Shown here piece after piece: positions 1-10,570 of a stretch of DNA of 64,000 nucleotides. Within the stretch, counting starts at the first letter, position 1. Each line of letters opens with the position of its first letter. Made by a program: the position numbers and the translations under genes. The notes below the pieces were generated by a model that did no database searches, was not told the origin of the DNA, and saw only the letters and a program-made list of their open reading frames with translations. The DNA comes from Helicobacter pylori oki112 (lineage in GTDB: Bacteria; Campylobacterota; Campylobacteria; Campylobacterales; Helicobacteraceae), in the NCBI RefSeq assembly GCF_000600085.1, contig NZ_CP006821.1, forward strand, positions 620,001 to 684,000, given 5' to 3'.

Positions 1-48
1 TTCTCTTTCTGAAACGCTTTTTTTGTAATCTTCTAAAAAATCTTTCAT
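1..48 (-). CDS. acnB: aconitate hydratase B, N-terminal fragment cut by window edge
   Basis: The minus strand encodes an N-terminus reading MKDFLEDYKKSVSERE that runs off the left edge. This matches the start of AcnB, the TCA-cycle enzyme interconverting citrate and isocitrate. Two ATGs lie in tandem (51 and 48); the ATG at 48 has the better spacing from the AAAGGAG ribosome site just upstream. Only about 16 codons are visible, so the call rests on this short N-terminus and on gene order next to mqnA and pyrH. Confidence 0.75.
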   Translation of the reverse strand, partial: MKDFLEDYKKSVSERE

Positions 49-178
49 CATTTCTCCTTTTTAAATAGCATTATTGGCTAATGCCCTAATCATTTGCCCC
101 ATGATAACAAAACTCTTTTTACTTTTAGTTAAGTTGTAAGAAACTTTAGCTACCATGCGATACAAAAAAGGATTTTAA

Positions 179-862
179 GTGCGTTTTGGTAAAATTGATT
201 ATTTGAACATGCTCCCTTTTGATGTGTTTATCAAATCCTACCCCACCCCTTGTTATTTCAAACAATTTTTACGGCTTAAAAAAACCTACCCCTCCAAACT
301 CAATCAAAGTTTTTTGTTCAGGCGTATTGATGCGGGGTTTATTTCTTCTATCGCCGGCCATTCATTCGCTCTTCATTCCCATTCTCTAGGCATTGTCGCT
401 TATAAGGAAGTTTTAAGTGTGCTGGTTGTGGATACAAAAAACGCTTTTGATAAAGAAAGCGCTTCTTCAAACGCCCTCTCTCAAGCGCTAGGGTTAAAGG
501 GCGAAGTTTTAATCGGCAATAAAGCGCTGCAGTTTTATTATTCCAACCCCAAAAAAGATTTTATAGATTTAGCCGCTCTGTGGTATGAAAAAAAACGCTT
601 ACCGTTTGTTTTTGGGCGTTTATGTTATTACCAAAACAAGGATTTTTATAAGTGCTTGTCTTTAGCTTTCAAACATCAAAAAACAAAAATCCCTTACTAC
701 ATCCTTAAAGAAGCCGCTTTAAAAACCAACTTGAAACGCCAAGATATTTTAAACTACTTGCAAAAAATTTACTACACTTTAGGCAAAAAGGAACAATCAG
801 GCTTAAAAGCGTTCTATCGTGAATTGTTATTCAAACGCATTCAAAAACCCAAGCGTTTTTAG
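179..862 (+). CDS. mqnA: chorismate dehydratase, menaquinone futalosine pathway (MqnA family)
   Basis: The 227-residue protein opens with GKIDYLNMLPFD, the substrate-binding-protein-like start typical of MqnA. A central stretch resembles the periplasmic-binding-protein fold shared by MqnA and MqnD. MqnA dehydrates chorismate to 3-enolpyruvylbenzoate, the first step of the futalosine route to menaquinone, which Helicobacter uses instead of the classical Men pathway. The GTG start is chosen for its AAGGA site seven bases upstream. The gene is divergent from acnB. MqnD, a paralogue, is the main alternative, but the N-terminus favours MqnA. Confidence 0.8.
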   Translation: MRFGKIDYLNMLPFDVFIKSYPTPCYFKQFLRLKKTYPSKLNQSFLFRRIDAGFISSIAGHSFALHSHSLGIVAYKEVLSVLVVDTKNAFDKESASSNALSQALGLKGEVLIGNKALQFYYSNPKKDFIDLAALWYEKKRLPFVFGRLCYYQNKDFYKCLSLAFKHQKTKIPYYILKEAALKTNLKRQDILNYLQKIYYTLGKKEQSGLKAFYRELLFKRIQKPKRF

Positions 863-921
863 TGATTCGCTGAGAATGTAGGCTTAAAATTTAGAAAGGG
901 TGTTTTTAAGCAAGATTAGGT

Positions 922-927
922 TACAAT
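922..927 (+). promoter_or_regulatory. -10 element upstream of pyrH operon
   Basis: TACAAT preceded by GGT forms an extended vegetative (sigma-80) -10 box about 40 bases before pyrH. No -35 box is needed in this genus. It would drive pyrH-rpoZ-spoT. The call is by motif and position only. Confidence 0.5.
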
Positions 928-957
928 CACAAGTTTTATTAAAATTTTATTAATTAA

Positions 958-1689
<732 letters not shown>

Positions 1690-1730
1690 GCCCTTTAAAA
1701 TTGGATAGAGTTCAAAATAAAAGGATCAAT

Positions 1731-1955
1731 TTGAAAAAAGAGAGAACAGAGAGTTTAGTCGCTCAAGCCTTAAAAAATATTGGGAACGACCGCTACATGC
1801 TAGATAATTTAGTTTTCGCTCGTGTGAAGCAATTAAACGCCGGAGCCAAAACTTTAGTGAATATGGACCCTAAGCGTCATAAATTAGTGGATATTGCCAT
1901 TAGAGAAATCGCTGAAGGGAAAATTGATATAGACAGGATAGATGAACGAAATTGA
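1731..1955 (+). CDS. rpoZ: RNA polymerase omega subunit
   Basis: The 74-residue protein begins KKERTESLVAQALKNIG and carries the omega RYMLDNLVFARVKQL segment. Omega helps fold and assemble beta-prime. The frame is open to a TTG at 1701, but the TTG at 1731 is preferred because it has AAAAGGA just upstream and gives the normal omega length. The 3' end overlaps spoT by 14 bases, coupling it to the stringent-response enzyme, as rpoZ-spoT pairing does in many proteobacteria. Confidence 0.9.
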   Translation: MKKERTESLVAQALKNIGNDRYMLDNLVFARVKQLNAGAKTLVNMDPKRHKLVDIAIREIAEGKIDIDRIDERN

Positions 1956-4269
1956 TAAATCCGTTGATATCGGATTCTTACGGATTTTGGATGTTATTAA
2001 AAAAGTTACGACCCCAAAGGGTGGCATTGAAATCTTAAGGACTTTAATTGATTTCACGCCTAAAATTGAAAACGCCCTAAATTTAGCGGCCAAAAGCCAT
2101 AAGGGGCAGTATAGAAAAAGCGGCGAGCCTTATATTGTCCATCCTATTTGTGTGGCAAGCTTGGTAGCGTTTTGTGGGGGCGATGAGGCGATGGTGTGCG
2201 CGGCACTTTTGCATGATGTGGTAGAAGACACGCCCTGTAAAATTGAAACGATTGAGCAAGAATTTGGGCAAGATGTGGCTAATTTAGTGGATGCGCTCAC
2301 TAAAATCACTGAAATCAGGAAAGAAGAATTAGGAGTGAGCGCTCAAGATCCCAGAATGGTGGTTTCAGCACTCACTTTTAGAAAGATCCTAATTAGCGCG
2401 ATACAAGATCCAAGAGCCTTAGTGGTAAAGATTAGCGACAGGTTGCACAACATGCTCACCTTAGACGCCTTGCCCCATGACAAGCAAGTGCGTATTTCTA
2501 AAGAAACTCTAGCGGTGTATGCCCCCATAGCGAGCCGATTGGGCATGTCTTCAATTAAAAATGAATTAGAAGATAAGAGCTTTTATTATATTTATCCAGA
2601 AGAGTATAAAAATATCAAGGAATATTTGCAAAAAAACAAGCAGTCTTTACTCTTAAAACTCAACGCTTTTGCAAGCAAGTTAGAAAAAAAACTTTTTGAT
2701 AGCGGGTTTAGCCATTCTGATTTTAAACTCGTTACAAGGGTGAAACGCCCTTATTCTATCCATCTTAAGATGCAACGAAAGGGCGCGGTTAATATTGATG
2801 AAATTTTGGACTTGTTGGCCATTAGGATTTTATTGAAAAACCCGATTGATTGCTATAAGGTTTTAGGGATCATCCATTTAAATTTCAAACCCATTGTTTC
2901 TCGTTTTAAAGATTACATCGCTTTACCCAAAGAAAATGGTTATAAGACGATACACACGACCATTTTTGATGAATCTTCTGTTTATGAGGTGCAGATTCGC
3001 ACCTTTGATATGCATATGGGGGCGGAGTATGGTAATTCAGCCCACTGGAAGTATAAAGCTGGGGGCGTGGATAATGACGATCATCATGAGGGCATGAGGT
3101 GGTTGCAAAATTTTAAATACCATGACAGCGATTTGAAAAACGACCCTAAGGAATTTTACGAACTCGCTAAGAACGATTTGTATCGTGAAGATATTGTCGT
3201 TTTTTCGCCCCATGGGGACACTTACACCTTACCGGTGGGAGCGATTGCTTTAGATTTTGCTTACATGGTGCATAGCGATTTAGGCGATAAAGCCACGGAC
3301 GCTTATATCAATAGTAAAAAAGCCTTACTCAATCAAGAATTAAGGAGTGGGGATGTGGTTAAAATCGTTAAAGGCGATAAAGTAATACCTCGTTTCATTT
3401 GGATGGATCAGCTTAAAACTTCTAAGGCTAAAAACCATTTGCGCATCCAAAGAAGAAACCGCTTGAAAGAAATTGACACTAAGAGCATGATCAATATCTT
3501 AGCGACTTTTTTTGGGCGCTCTGTTTTTGAAGATGTGGGTTTGAAAGATTATAAAAACTTTGAAGAAAAATTGATAGATTGTGGGGTGGAAACCACCTTA
3601 ACAGAAGCGATGAAAAGCTTTGAAAATTTAGCCAAACTCACTGAAGAAATTGAAAATAAGGTGTTTTCTTTAAAAGAAGATGCGATTTTAGAATACCAAG
3701 AGATGAGTTTATGGACTCGAGGTTTAAGGTATTTGGGTTTTAAAACCAGCGTTTTGAATTTTTTAACCCCAAACCGGCAGTGGCAGTGTAAGGAATTAGA
3801 ACATTTTAGCGTTTGTTCAAGCAACGCTTTAGAAATCAAACAGGTGTTGTTGAATGATTGTTGTTATCCTAAATATGGCGATGAAATCATTGCGATTGTA
3901 ACGGATTTAAAAGATCCAAAGGCGATCGCGCACCATAAATTTTGCAAAAAAGCGATGGCGGAAGTGGATGCTAAAGTGCCGATGGTTTATATAGAATGGC
4001 ACAAGCGGGATCGAACGATTTATAAAATGATGTTTTATTTAGGCGAAAAAAAGTCGGTTTTAGCGAGTTTATTGACTTTTTTAAACAGGAATGAATGCAA
4101 TATTGTGGGCGTGTCTTACTTAGGCTATAAAGACAAGTATTCTAGCCATTGCGAAGTGAGTTTTGAAATAGCTACGGATAAGGCGGATTGGATCAGAGCC
4201 TTAATCAATCGCAAATATCAAGATAGGATTGTAGAATTATCCAGTCTGGATGATGCTTATGAATCATAA
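1942..4269 (+). CDS. spoT: bifunctional (p)ppGpp synthetase/hydrolase
   Basis: The 775-residue RelA/SpoT-family protein makes and degrades the alarmone (p)ppGpp; Helicobacter has this single long RSH enzyme. An HD hydrolase domain lies near residues 45-195 with the catalytic His-Asp at 91-92 (ALLHDVVEDT). The synthetase domain follows (about 240-390, with DEILDLLAIRI). A TGS domain starts near residue 416 (VVFSPHGDTYTLP) and an ACT-like domain ends the protein. Both catalytic halves look intact. The start overlaps rpoZ. Confidence 0.97.
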   Translation: MNEIDKSVDIGFLRILDVIKKVTTPKGGIEILRTLIDFTPKIENALNLAAKSHKGQYRKSGEPYIVHPICVASLVAFCGGDEAMVCAALLHDVVEDTPCKIETIEQEFGQDVANLVDALTKITEIRKEELGVSAQDPRMVVSALTFRKILISAIQDPRALVVKISDRLHNMLTLDALPHDKQVRISKETLAVYAPIASRLGMSSIKNELEDKSFYYIYPEEYKNIKEYLQKNKQSLLLKLNAFASKLEKKLFDSGFSHSDFKLVTRVKRPYSIHLKMQRKGAVNIDEILDLLAIRILLKNPIDCYKVLGIIHLNFKPIVSRFKDYIALPKENGYKTIHTTIFDESSVYEVQIRTFDMHMGAEYGNSAHWKYKAGGVDNDDHHEGMRWLQNFKYHDSDLKNDPKEFYELAKNDLYREDIVVFSPHGDTYTLPVGAIALDFAYMVHSDLGDKATDAYINSKKALLNQELRSGDVVKIVKGDKVIPRFIWMDQLKTSKAKNHLRIQRRNRLKEIDTKSMINILATFFGRSVFEDVGLKDYKNFEEKLIDCGVETTLTEAMKSFENLAKLTEEIENKVFSLKEDAILEYQEMSLWTRGLRYLGFKTSVLNFLTPNRQWQCKELEHFSVCSSNALEIKQVLLNDCCYPKYGDEIIAIVTDLKDPKAIAHHKFCKKAMAEVDAKVPMVYIEWHKRDRTIYKMMFYLGEKKSVLASLLTFLNRNECNIVGVSYLGYKDKYSSHCEVSFEIATDKADWIRALINRKYQDRIVELSSLDDAYES

Positions 4270-4292
4270 TAAGCCCTAATTAAGGAATAAAC

Positions 4293-5501
4293 ATGGAACA
4301 AAAAGTCAGTATCGCCTTAAAAGAGATCAAAAGAGGCGCTAATGAAATCATTGGATTAGAATATATTGAAAAGTTGGTGAGAAAATATTACGAAACCAAT
4401 GAACGCTTTATCGTTAAAGCCGGGTTTGATCCTACCGCTCCCGATTTGCATTTAGGGCATACGGTATTGATCCAAAAACTGGCTTTATTGCAACAATATG
4501 GGGCTAGGGTTAAGTTTTTGATTGGGGATTTTACCGCTATGATAGGCGATCCTACGGGTAAAAATGAAACCAGAAAGCCCTTAAACCGGGAGCAAGTCTT
4601 AGAAAACGCTAAAACTTATGAAGAGCAAATCTATAAAATTTTAGATCAAAAACACACCGAAGTGTGCTTTAATTCCACTTGGTTGGATGCTTTAGGTGCA
4701 AAGGGCATGATAGAATTGTGCGCGAAGTTTTCAGTCGCTAGAATGCTAGAAAGGGACGATTTTGCTAAACGCTATAAAGAAAACCGCCCCATTAGTATCG
4801 TGGAATTTTTATACCCTTTGTTGCAGGGCTATGATTCAGTGGCGATGGATGCGGATATTGAGCTTGGGGGCAATGATCAAAAGTTTAATTTGCTGGTGGG
4901 GCGTTTTTTGCAACGGGCTTATGGCTTGAATAAAGAGCAGTCTGTCATTACCATGCCTTTGTTAGAGGGGCTTGATGGGGTGCAAAAAATGAGTAAAAGC
5001 TTGGGGAATTATGTGGGGATCACTGAAGAGCCTAATGCGATGTTTGGGAAGATCATGAGCGTGAGCGATGATCTCATGTGGCGCTATTACACCCTTTTGA
5101 GCGCTAAGACTTTAGAAGAAATTGAAGACTTAAAACATGGTATTTTAAACCAAACCTTGCACCCTAAAGCCGTTAAAGAGGATCTCGCTGGTGAAATCGT
5201 GGCTCGTTATTACGACAATGATCAAGCATTCAAGGCTAAAGAGCAATTTTCTAAAGTGTTTAGCGCAAACCTTTTGCCCGAAATTTTATCAGAAAGCGAT
5301 TTTGATGAGGGGGTTGGGGTTTTAGATGTTTTAAAACAGATTGGCTTTTGCCCATCCACTTCACAAGCCAGGCGCGATATTCAAGGGGGAGGGGTAAAGA
5401 TTAATCAAGAAGTGATAAAAAATGAGAGTTATCGTTTTGTTAAAGGAAATTATGTTATACAGCTTGGTAAGAAAAGATTTATGAAATTAAATATTAACTA
5501 A
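4293..5501 (+). CDS. tyrS: tyrosyl-tRNA synthetase
   Basis: The 402-residue class I synthetase charges tRNA-Tyr. The HLGH nucleotide-binding motif is at 53-56 and KMSKS at 232-236. A C-terminal S4 RNA-binding domain (about 340-402, with [19 protein letters not shown]) is present. The length and the HLGH form fit the TyrZ-like subfamily. The ATG follows AAGGAA. It lies 24 bases after spoT, likely the same transcript. Confidence 0.97.
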   Translation: MEQKVSIALKEIKRGANEIIGLEYIEKLVRKYYETNERFIVKAGFDPTAPDLHLGHTVLIQKLALLQQYGARVKFLIGDFTAMIGDPTGKNETRKPLNREQVLENAKTYEEQIYKILDQKHTEVCFNSTWLDALGAKGMIELCAKFSVARMLERDDFAKRYKENRPISIVEFLYPLLQGYDSVAMDADIELGGNDQKFNLLVGRFLQRAYGLNKEQSVITMPLLEGLDGVQKMSKSLGNYVGITEEPNAMFGKIMSVSDDLMWRYYTLLSAKTLEEIEDLKHGILNQTLHPKAVKEDLAGEIVARYYDNDQAFKAKEQFSKVFSANLLPEILSESDFDEGVGVLDVLKQIGFCPSTSQARRDIQGGGVKINQEVIKNESYRFVKGNYVIQLGKKRFMKLNIN

Positions 5502-5517
5502 TATTAAGGAAAGAGCT

Positions 5518-6609
5518 ATGGTATCAACACTCAAACCGCTAAAAATCGGTAAGCACACCATAAAATTCCCTATCTTTCAAGGGGGAATGGGTGTGGGGAT
5601 TAGCTGGGATGAACTAGCTGGAAATGTTGCCAAAGAAGGGGCTTTAGGAGTGATTTCAGCCGTAGGGACTGGTTATTATAAAAACATGCGTTTTGTAGAA
5701 AGGATTGTGGCTAAAAAACCCTTTGAAGCCTTGAATTTTTATTCCAAAAAAGCGTTGAATGAGATTTTTGCAAACGCTAGGAAAATTTGCGGGAACAACC
5801 CTTTAGGAGCGAATATTTTATACGCTATCAATGACTATGGTCGTGTTTTAAGGGACTCTTGTGAAGCGGGAGCGAATATCATTATTACAGGGGCTGGTTT
5901 GCCCACCAACATGCCTGAATTCGCTAAGGATTTTAGCGATGTGGCGCTCATCCCTATTATTTCTTCAGCGAAGGCTTTAAAAATCCTTTGTAAAAGGTGG
6001 AGCGATCGGTATAAAAGAATCCCGGACGCGTTTATTGTGGAAGGGCCTTTGAGTGGGGGGCATCAGGGCTTTAAATACGAAGATTGTTTCAAAGAAGAAT
6101 TCCGATTAGAAAACTTAGTGCCTAAAGTTGTGGAGGCTTCTAAAGAATGGGGGAATATCCCTATCATCGCTGCTGGGGGGATTTGGGATAGGAAGGATAT
6201 AGACACCATGCTAAGTCTTGGAGCGAGTGGGGTGCAAATGGCGACTCGTTTTTTAGGCACGAAAGAATGCGACGCTAAAGTGTATGCCGATCTTTTGCCC
6301 ACGCTCAACAAAGAAGATATTTTACTCATTAAATCGCCTGTAGGCTATCCGGCTAGGGCTATCAATACGGGGGTGATCAAGCGCATTGAAGAGGGTAACG
6401 CGCCCAAAATCGCATGCGTGAGCAATTGTGTAGCGCCTTGTAACAGGGGCGAAGAGGCTAAAAAGGTGGGCTATTGTATCGCTGATGGCTTGGGGCGCAG
6501 TTATTTAGGAAACAGAGAAGAGGGGCTTTATTTTACCGGGGCTAATGGCTATAGAGTGGATAAGATTATCAGCGTGCATGAATTGATTAAAGAGCTTACA
6601 GAGGGTTAA
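5518..6609 (+). CDS. fabX: FabX, acyl-ACP dehydrogenase/isomerase for unsaturated fatty acids (NPD/FabK-like flavoprotein)
   Basis: The 363-residue TIM-barrel flavoprotein of the nitronate monooxygenase/FabK family is often annotated 2-nitropropane dioxygenase. In H. pylori this gene is known as fabX: it oxidises decanoyl-ACP and isomerises the product to start unsaturated fatty-acid synthesis. Supporting residues are His182 in GPLSGGHQG, the reported catalytic base, and a cysteine set at 300, 304, 308 and 320 suited to the 4Fe-4S cluster. FMN-binding glycine motifs (FQGGMGVG, AAGGI) are present. AAGGAAAG precedes the ATG. Confidence 0.9.
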   Translation: MVSTLKPLKIGKHTIKFPIFQGGMGVGISWDELAGNVAKEGALGVISAVGTGYYKNMRFVERIVAKKPFEALNFYSKKALNEIFANARKICGNNPLGANILYAINDYGRVLRDSCEAGANIIITGAGLPTNMPEFAKDFSDVALIPIISSAKALKILCKRWSDRYKRIPDAFIVEGPLSGGHQGFKYEDCFKEEFRLENLVPKVVEASKEWGNIPIIAAGGIWDRKDIDTMLSLGASGVQMATRFLGTKECDAKVYADLLPTLNKEDILLIKSPVGYPARAINTGVIKRIEEGNAPKIACVSNCVAPCNRGEEAKKVGYCIADGLGRSYLGNREEGLYFTGANGYRVDKIISVHELIKELTEG

Positions 6610-6615
6610 TTTGTA

Positions 6616-7968
6616 GTGCTTGTGAGGTTAGGGGTTGTTGCATGTCTTTTTTGGTTGCATTTTGCTTATGCGACAACCCTTAAAATTACCAACATTGTGC
6701 CTTTTGGCTCTAGCAGTGTTAAAATCTCATTCAATCAAGAAATTAAAAAACTCAAAGAAGTTTCGCTCAAAAATTTCAAGAGTTATTTGGAATTAGAAGC
6801 CATTTTAACCATTCCTAAAAAGCATTACCAATTTTCTAAACAATCGTCCATCACGATCGCGCAATTTAGCCCTAAATTAGTGCGAGTGGTCATTAGCCAT
6901 GCCCCTAAGATGACTTATGAAGTTAAAATCCTTAAAGACAAGCTCTATGTTTCTATCGTGGAGAAAAAGCCCTTAACCAGGCATCAAATGGCGCCAAAAC
7001 CACCCAAGCACCATGCACTAAAACACCCCACACCTAAACCTGCCCCTAAATCTATTAAAAAAGAGGCTAAAGAGATTAAAGAGAAAACGCCAACTAAGCA
7101 TGCGCGCTCAAAACATGCGCATTCTCCATTGAACGAAAGGAGCGCTAAAAAAGAAATTCCTAAAAAAGAAATTCCTAAAAAAGAAATTCCTAAAAAAGAA
7201 ATTCCTAAAAAAGAAGCAGAAAATGAGGGTAAGAACCAAGTTCTTATAACAGAAAAAAATGATGCTTCCATCAAAACCAAGCGCAAAAAACACAAAAAGA
7301 TCGTTTTAGACGCCGGGCATGGGGGGAAAGATTGCGGGGCGATGAGCGCGAATTTAGTGTGTGAAAAAGACATTGTTTTAGAAGTGGTGAAGTTTTTGCA
7401 TAAAGAGCTTAAAAAAAGAGGCTATAGCGTTTTATTGACAAGGGATAAGGACATTTATATTGATTTAGTGGCCCGCACGGAATTAGCCAATAAAAAAAGC
7501 GCGGATTTATTCATCTCAGTGCATGCCAATTCCATCCCTAAACGCTCCACCTCTAACGCTCATGGCATAGAAACTTATTTTTTATCCACCGCAAGGAGCG
7601 AAAGGGCTAGGAAAGTGGCTGAGCAAGAAAATAAAGACGATGTGAATTTGATGGATTATTTTTCTAAAAGTTTGCTTTTAAATTCATTGAACACGCAGCG
7701 ATTGATTGTCTCTAACAAATTAGCGATTGACGTGCAATACGGCATGCTCCAAAGTATCCGCAAAAATTACCCTGATGTGGTGGATGGGGGCGTGAGAGAG
7801 GGGCCTTTTTGGGTATTAGCCGGGGCTTTAATGCCTTCAATTTTAATAGAAATTGGTTATAATTCCCATGCGATAGAATCTAAACGCATCCAAAGCAAAC
7901 CGTATCAAAAGATCTTGGCTAAGGGCATTGCTGATGGCATTGATAGTTTCTTCAGCAAGAATGATTAG
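6616..7968 (+). CDS. amiA: N-acetylmuramoyl-L-alanine amidase
   Basis: The 450-residue secreted amidase cleaves the peptide stem from peptidoglycan glycan strands; in H. pylori AmiA is tied to cell separation and coccoid conversion. A signal peptide (about residues 1-20) is followed by an AMIN-like segment and a long Lys/Pro-rich linker containing a KKEIP repeat. The Amidase_3 domain starts near 230 with LDAGHGGKD (zinc His235) and includes SVHANS and ILIEIGYNSH. The start is GTG 6616; GTG 6622 is also possible. It follows fabX by six bases. Confidence 0.93.
   Translation: MLVRLGVVACLFWLHFAYATTLKITNIVPFGSSSVKISFNQEIKKLKEVSLKNFKSYLELEAILTIPKKHYQFSKQSSITIAQFSPKLVRVVISHAPKMTYEVKILKDKLYVSIVEKKPLTRHQMAPKPPKHHALKHPTPKPAPKSIKKEAKEIKEKTPTKHARSKHAHSPLNERSAKKEIPKKEIPKKEIPKKEIPKKEAENEGKNQVLITEKNDASIKTKRKKHKKIVLDAGHGGKDCGAMSANLVCEKDIVLEVVKFLHKELKKRGYSVLLTRDKDIYIDLVARTELANKKSADLFISVHANSIPKRSTSNAHGIETYFLSTARSERARKVAEQENKDDVNLMDYFSKSLLLNSLNTQRLIVSNKLAIDVQYGMLQSIRKNYPDVVDGGVREGPFWVLAGALMPSILIEIGYNSHAIESKRIQSKPYQKILAKGIADGIDSFFSKND
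7147..7206 (+). repeat. four perfect 15-bp tandem repeats in amiA linker
   Basis: Four identical 15-base units, each encoding KKEIP, lie end to end and are followed by a partial fifth. Because the unit is five codons, slippage changes linker length without changing frame. Confidence 0.95.
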
Positions 7969-7986
7969 GCAATGATTAGGTTGTAG

Positions 7987-8724
7987 ATGAATTTTTATCA
8001 AAAAATATACACGCATAAAGTCGTTTTTTCTTCATTGTTTTTTTTGTTGTTTTTGTTCAATGCGGAAACTTTGTTGCTTTCGCATTTCAGCGATGATTTT
8101 TCGCAATTGTTTTTTTTGTTTGAAAACCATGTTTATGATTTCATTGTCAAATTAGATTACTTGGGGTTAATAGGCGTTTCTTTAATTTATCTGCTTGTGC
8201 TTATTCTAAAGCCTTTCACCCTCACGCGCCAAAAATGCGCTTGCGTAGGGATATTATGCCTTTCTTTCTACGCTTGGAATTTTCCGGTTAAACATTCTTT
8301 AATAGCGCTTTATATTTTCTATTTTGCGCTGTTAGCGACTTTATTGTGGCGTTTTTTAGGGGCTAGCATGAAGCAATCTTTCTTGCCCTCTATGAATATT
8401 TGCATCGTGTGGATTTTTGCTTCTTCTTTACAGAGTTTTAGATTTTTAAGCGTGTCTGATTGCGTGGATTTTTCCCTTTTTATACTCGCTCTTATTTTAT
8501 TGATACTGGTTTTAATCTACCACAAACGCCTTTTTGGGTTGTATGAATACGCTAACACGCTCATTTTGATCGTGGGGCTTAGCGTGGTGGTGCTATGCTC
8601 TAGCATGTTCATTCAAACTAAAGAATACTATGGCATGCGATTGGGTTTTTATTTTTTAGGCTTGTTAGGGTGGCTTTTAGAATATGTGCATAACAATTTA
8701 AGGCGCTTGGAGCATCAAATTTAA
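7987..8724 (+). CDS. polytopic inner-membrane protein, function unknown
   Basis: The 245-residue, strongly hydrophobic protein has about six or seven predicted membrane segments, a short basic N-terminus (MNFYQKIYTHK) and a basic C-terminus (NNLRRLEHQI). I recognise no catalytic motif and no known transporter signature. It starts 18 bases after amiA, so co-transcription with the amidase is likely, and it converges on flhB. A cell-envelope role is suggested only by position. Confidence 0.8.
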   Translation: MNFYQKIYTHKVVFSSLFFLLFLFNAETLLLSHFSDDFSQLFFLFENHVYDFIVKLDYLGLIGVSLIYLLVLILKPFTLTRQKCACVGILCLSFYAWNFPVKHSLIALYIFYFALLATLLWRFLGASMKQSFLPSMNICIVWIFASSLQSFRFLSVSDCVDFSLFILALILLILVLIYHKRLFGLYEYANTLILIVGLSVVVLCSSMFIQTKEYYGMRLGFYFLGLLGWLLEYVHNNLRRLEHQI

Positions 8725-8810
8725 AGCTCAAGTAGGGATAGCTAAAGCCTTTTGATTGAGTGTCCTTGATTGAGTGTCTTTTTGGGGCTTAAAAGCGGGT
8801 TTAAAAAATC

Positions 8811-9887
8811 TTAAAGAGGTTTAATGATCTTTTGTTTCTGGCGTTCTTGCTCTAATTTAGCCACTTGAGCAAAGACTATCGCCACGGCTTCAAACAATTC
8901 TTCTGGTATGGTAGCGTTTAATTTCACATCTCTATAAAGCTCTCTAGCGAGCGTTTTATTTTCTATAATTTCTATGTCATGCTCTCTAGCGATACCCTTA
9001 ATCCTAATGGCTAAATAATCCATGCCTTTAGCCACCACCACAGGCACAGGGTGTTCTTCATCAAATTGAAGAGCGACGGCGTAATGGGTAGGGTTAGTAA
9101 CCACGACATTGGCTTTAGGGATTTCTTGCATCATTTTATTCGTGGCGTTTTTTACCATCATTTGGCGGATTTTGGCTTTGATTTCTGGGTTCCCTTCTTG
9201 CTGTTTGTATTCGTCTTTAACTTCTTGTTTAGTCATTTTTAAAGAGTTGGTGTATTGGCGGCGTTTGATCACTAAATCCACAAAAGCCAAGACAAAAAAT
9301 AAAAATAAAAGCGAAGAAATGAGTAATAACGCCTTGCTTTTAAACCACAACAACTGGCCTTGCAAATTCAAAAGAGCCGCATGGTTTAATTCCCCTAAAA
9401 ACAAGGAAAAGATGAAAAACCCCAGAAAAAAAGCTAAAAAAACTTTTAAAGTGATCAAACTCCCATCAAGGAGCTTTTTTAAAGAAAAAAGGTTTTTGAC
9501 GCCATTGATAGGGTTGATTTTAGAAAATTTAGGCTCAATGACTTTAGGGGCAAAGAGCCAGCCAAATTGCAAGACATTGGATAAAAACGCCACCACCATT
9601 AAAATGATTAAAATCGGTAAAAGCAATAAAAAAGTGTCTTTAGCTAGTTGGTTAAACAGCTCTTGAACGCTTTCTTTACTAAAATCTAGGGAAAAATCTT
9701 TCAACACATGGCGATACATCTCGCTAAAGCCATCCACCCACCATATGAAAAAAACAAAAATACTCATTAGCCCGGCCAATAACCCTAAAAACCCCACCAC
9801 TTCCATGCTTTTAGGCACATTGCCTTCTTCTCTGGCTTTTTGGATTTTTTTCGTGCTAGGGAGTTCGGTCTTTTCTTCTTCAGCCAT
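8811..9887 (-). CDS. flhB: flagellar type III export switch protein FlhB
   Basis: The 358-residue export-gate component of the flagellar secretion apparatus switches substrate class from rod/hook to filament. Four transmembrane helices occupy about residues 30-210. The cytoplasmic domain carries the autocleavage motif NPTH at 265-268. The length is normal for FlhB. The start overlaps the 3' end of mobA by eight bases, so the two are probably translated together. Confidence 0.97.
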   Translation of the reverse strand: MAEEEKTELPSTKKIQKAREEGNVPKSMEVVGFLGLLAGLMSIFVFFIWWVDGFSEMYRHVLKDFSLDFSKESVQELFNQLAKDTFLLLLPILIILMVVAFLSNVLQFGWLFAPKVIEPKFSKINPINGVKNLFSLKKLLDGSLITLKVFLAFFLGFFIFSLFLGELNHAALLNLQGQLLWFKSKALLLISSLLFLFFVLAFVDLVIKRRQYTNSLKMTKQEVKDEYKQQEGNPEIKAKIRQMMVKNATNKMMQEIPKANVVVTNPTHYAVALQFDEEHPVPVVVAKGMDYLAIRIKGIAREHDIEIIENKTLARELYRDVKLNATIPEELFEAVAIVFAQVAKLEQERQKQKIIKPL

Positions 9888-10485
9888 TGGCCCTCTCTTT
9901 TAAAATTTGAACGGCTAATTCATAGTCTTTTAGGGTGTTGAGGTTTAAAAATTCTTCTTCTTGATTAAAACTGATAGCGACAGAAGAGGTATTTTTCACA
10001 AGATCGCTAAGGCGATAATTTTGTGTTTTAAGAGCGTAAAAAAGAGCGTTAAGGGTATTTTGATGCCACAGAGAAATCAAATAATGCTCTTTTGTAGGGC
10101 TTTTAGCATAGACTACGCTAAAATTTTTAATCCCACAAAGAGCCTTGATGCTCTCAAAGGACACTAAAGGCGTATCTATAGGGATAAAAAAAATATAAGG
10201 GGTTTGCAGCGTTAAAAAAGCGTTATGAATGCCAAAAAGGGGTGAAAAAAGGCCACTCTCTTTTTCTAAAAGATAGGGAGCGTTTAATTCGTAAGATTTT
10301 TTAGCGCTGATAATGACTTGTTTGAAAAGTTTTAAAAGGCGCGAGTATTGGTATTCTAAAAGGCTAGAATACGATTTTAAAGGCATGAGAGCCTTATTGA
10401 TTTGAATGTTATTAATGATAAAACGAGAGCTTTTGCCCCCAGCTAATAAAACGCAAGGAATGTTATCAATGATAGGGTTTTTCAA
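9880..10485 (-). CDS. mobA: molybdenum cofactor guanylyltransferase
   Basis: The 201-residue MobA-type nucleotidyltransferase attaches GMP to molybdopterin to form the guanine dinucleotide cofactor. The N-terminal [10 protein letters not shown] is the diagnostic GTP-binding loop and [10 protein letters not shown] matches the metal-binding Asp region. A TTG start is used at 10485. It is divergent from moaA, another Mo-cofactor gene, across an 85-base intergenic region, which supports the assignment. Confidence 0.9.
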   Translation of the reverse strand: MKNPIIDNIPCVLLAGGKSSRFIINNIQINKALMPLKSYSSLLEYQYSRLLKLFKQVIISAKKSYELNAPYLLEKESGLFSPLFGIHNAFLTLQTPYIFFIPIDTPLVSFESIKALCGIKNFSVVYAKSPTKEHYLISLWHQNTLNALFYALKTQNYRLSDLVKNTSSVAISFNQEEEFLNLNTLKDYELAVQILKERANG

Positions 10486-10570
10486 AAGATCTATCCATGT
10501 TTAGTATTGTTAAGTCATTGTTTATTATGTTACACTAAAAGCTTAAATAAAGGGCATAAGGGAAAAGGGA

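Noticed and set aside
7147..7206. Regular repeats in amiA as a possible CRISPR array
   Set aside because: Units are 15 bases, directly adjacent with no spacers, and in frame within a coding linker.
6984..7373. Long antisense open frame over the amiA linker, and a similar one over dnaX at 61370-61638
   Set aside because: They are mirror images of low-complexity Lys/Glu repeats (reading as Phe/Leu/Ile/Ser repeats) with no ribosome site.
8750..8785. Tandem copies of a 13-base unit between the membrane protein gene and flhB as a mobile-element scar
   Set aside because: Only two short copies, no target-site or transposase remnant; likely a local slippage product.
9109..9666. 185-codon plus-strand frame inside flhB
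   Set aside because: It is antisense to an unmistakable FlhB with intact motifs; its residue pattern is a reflection of FlhB helices.
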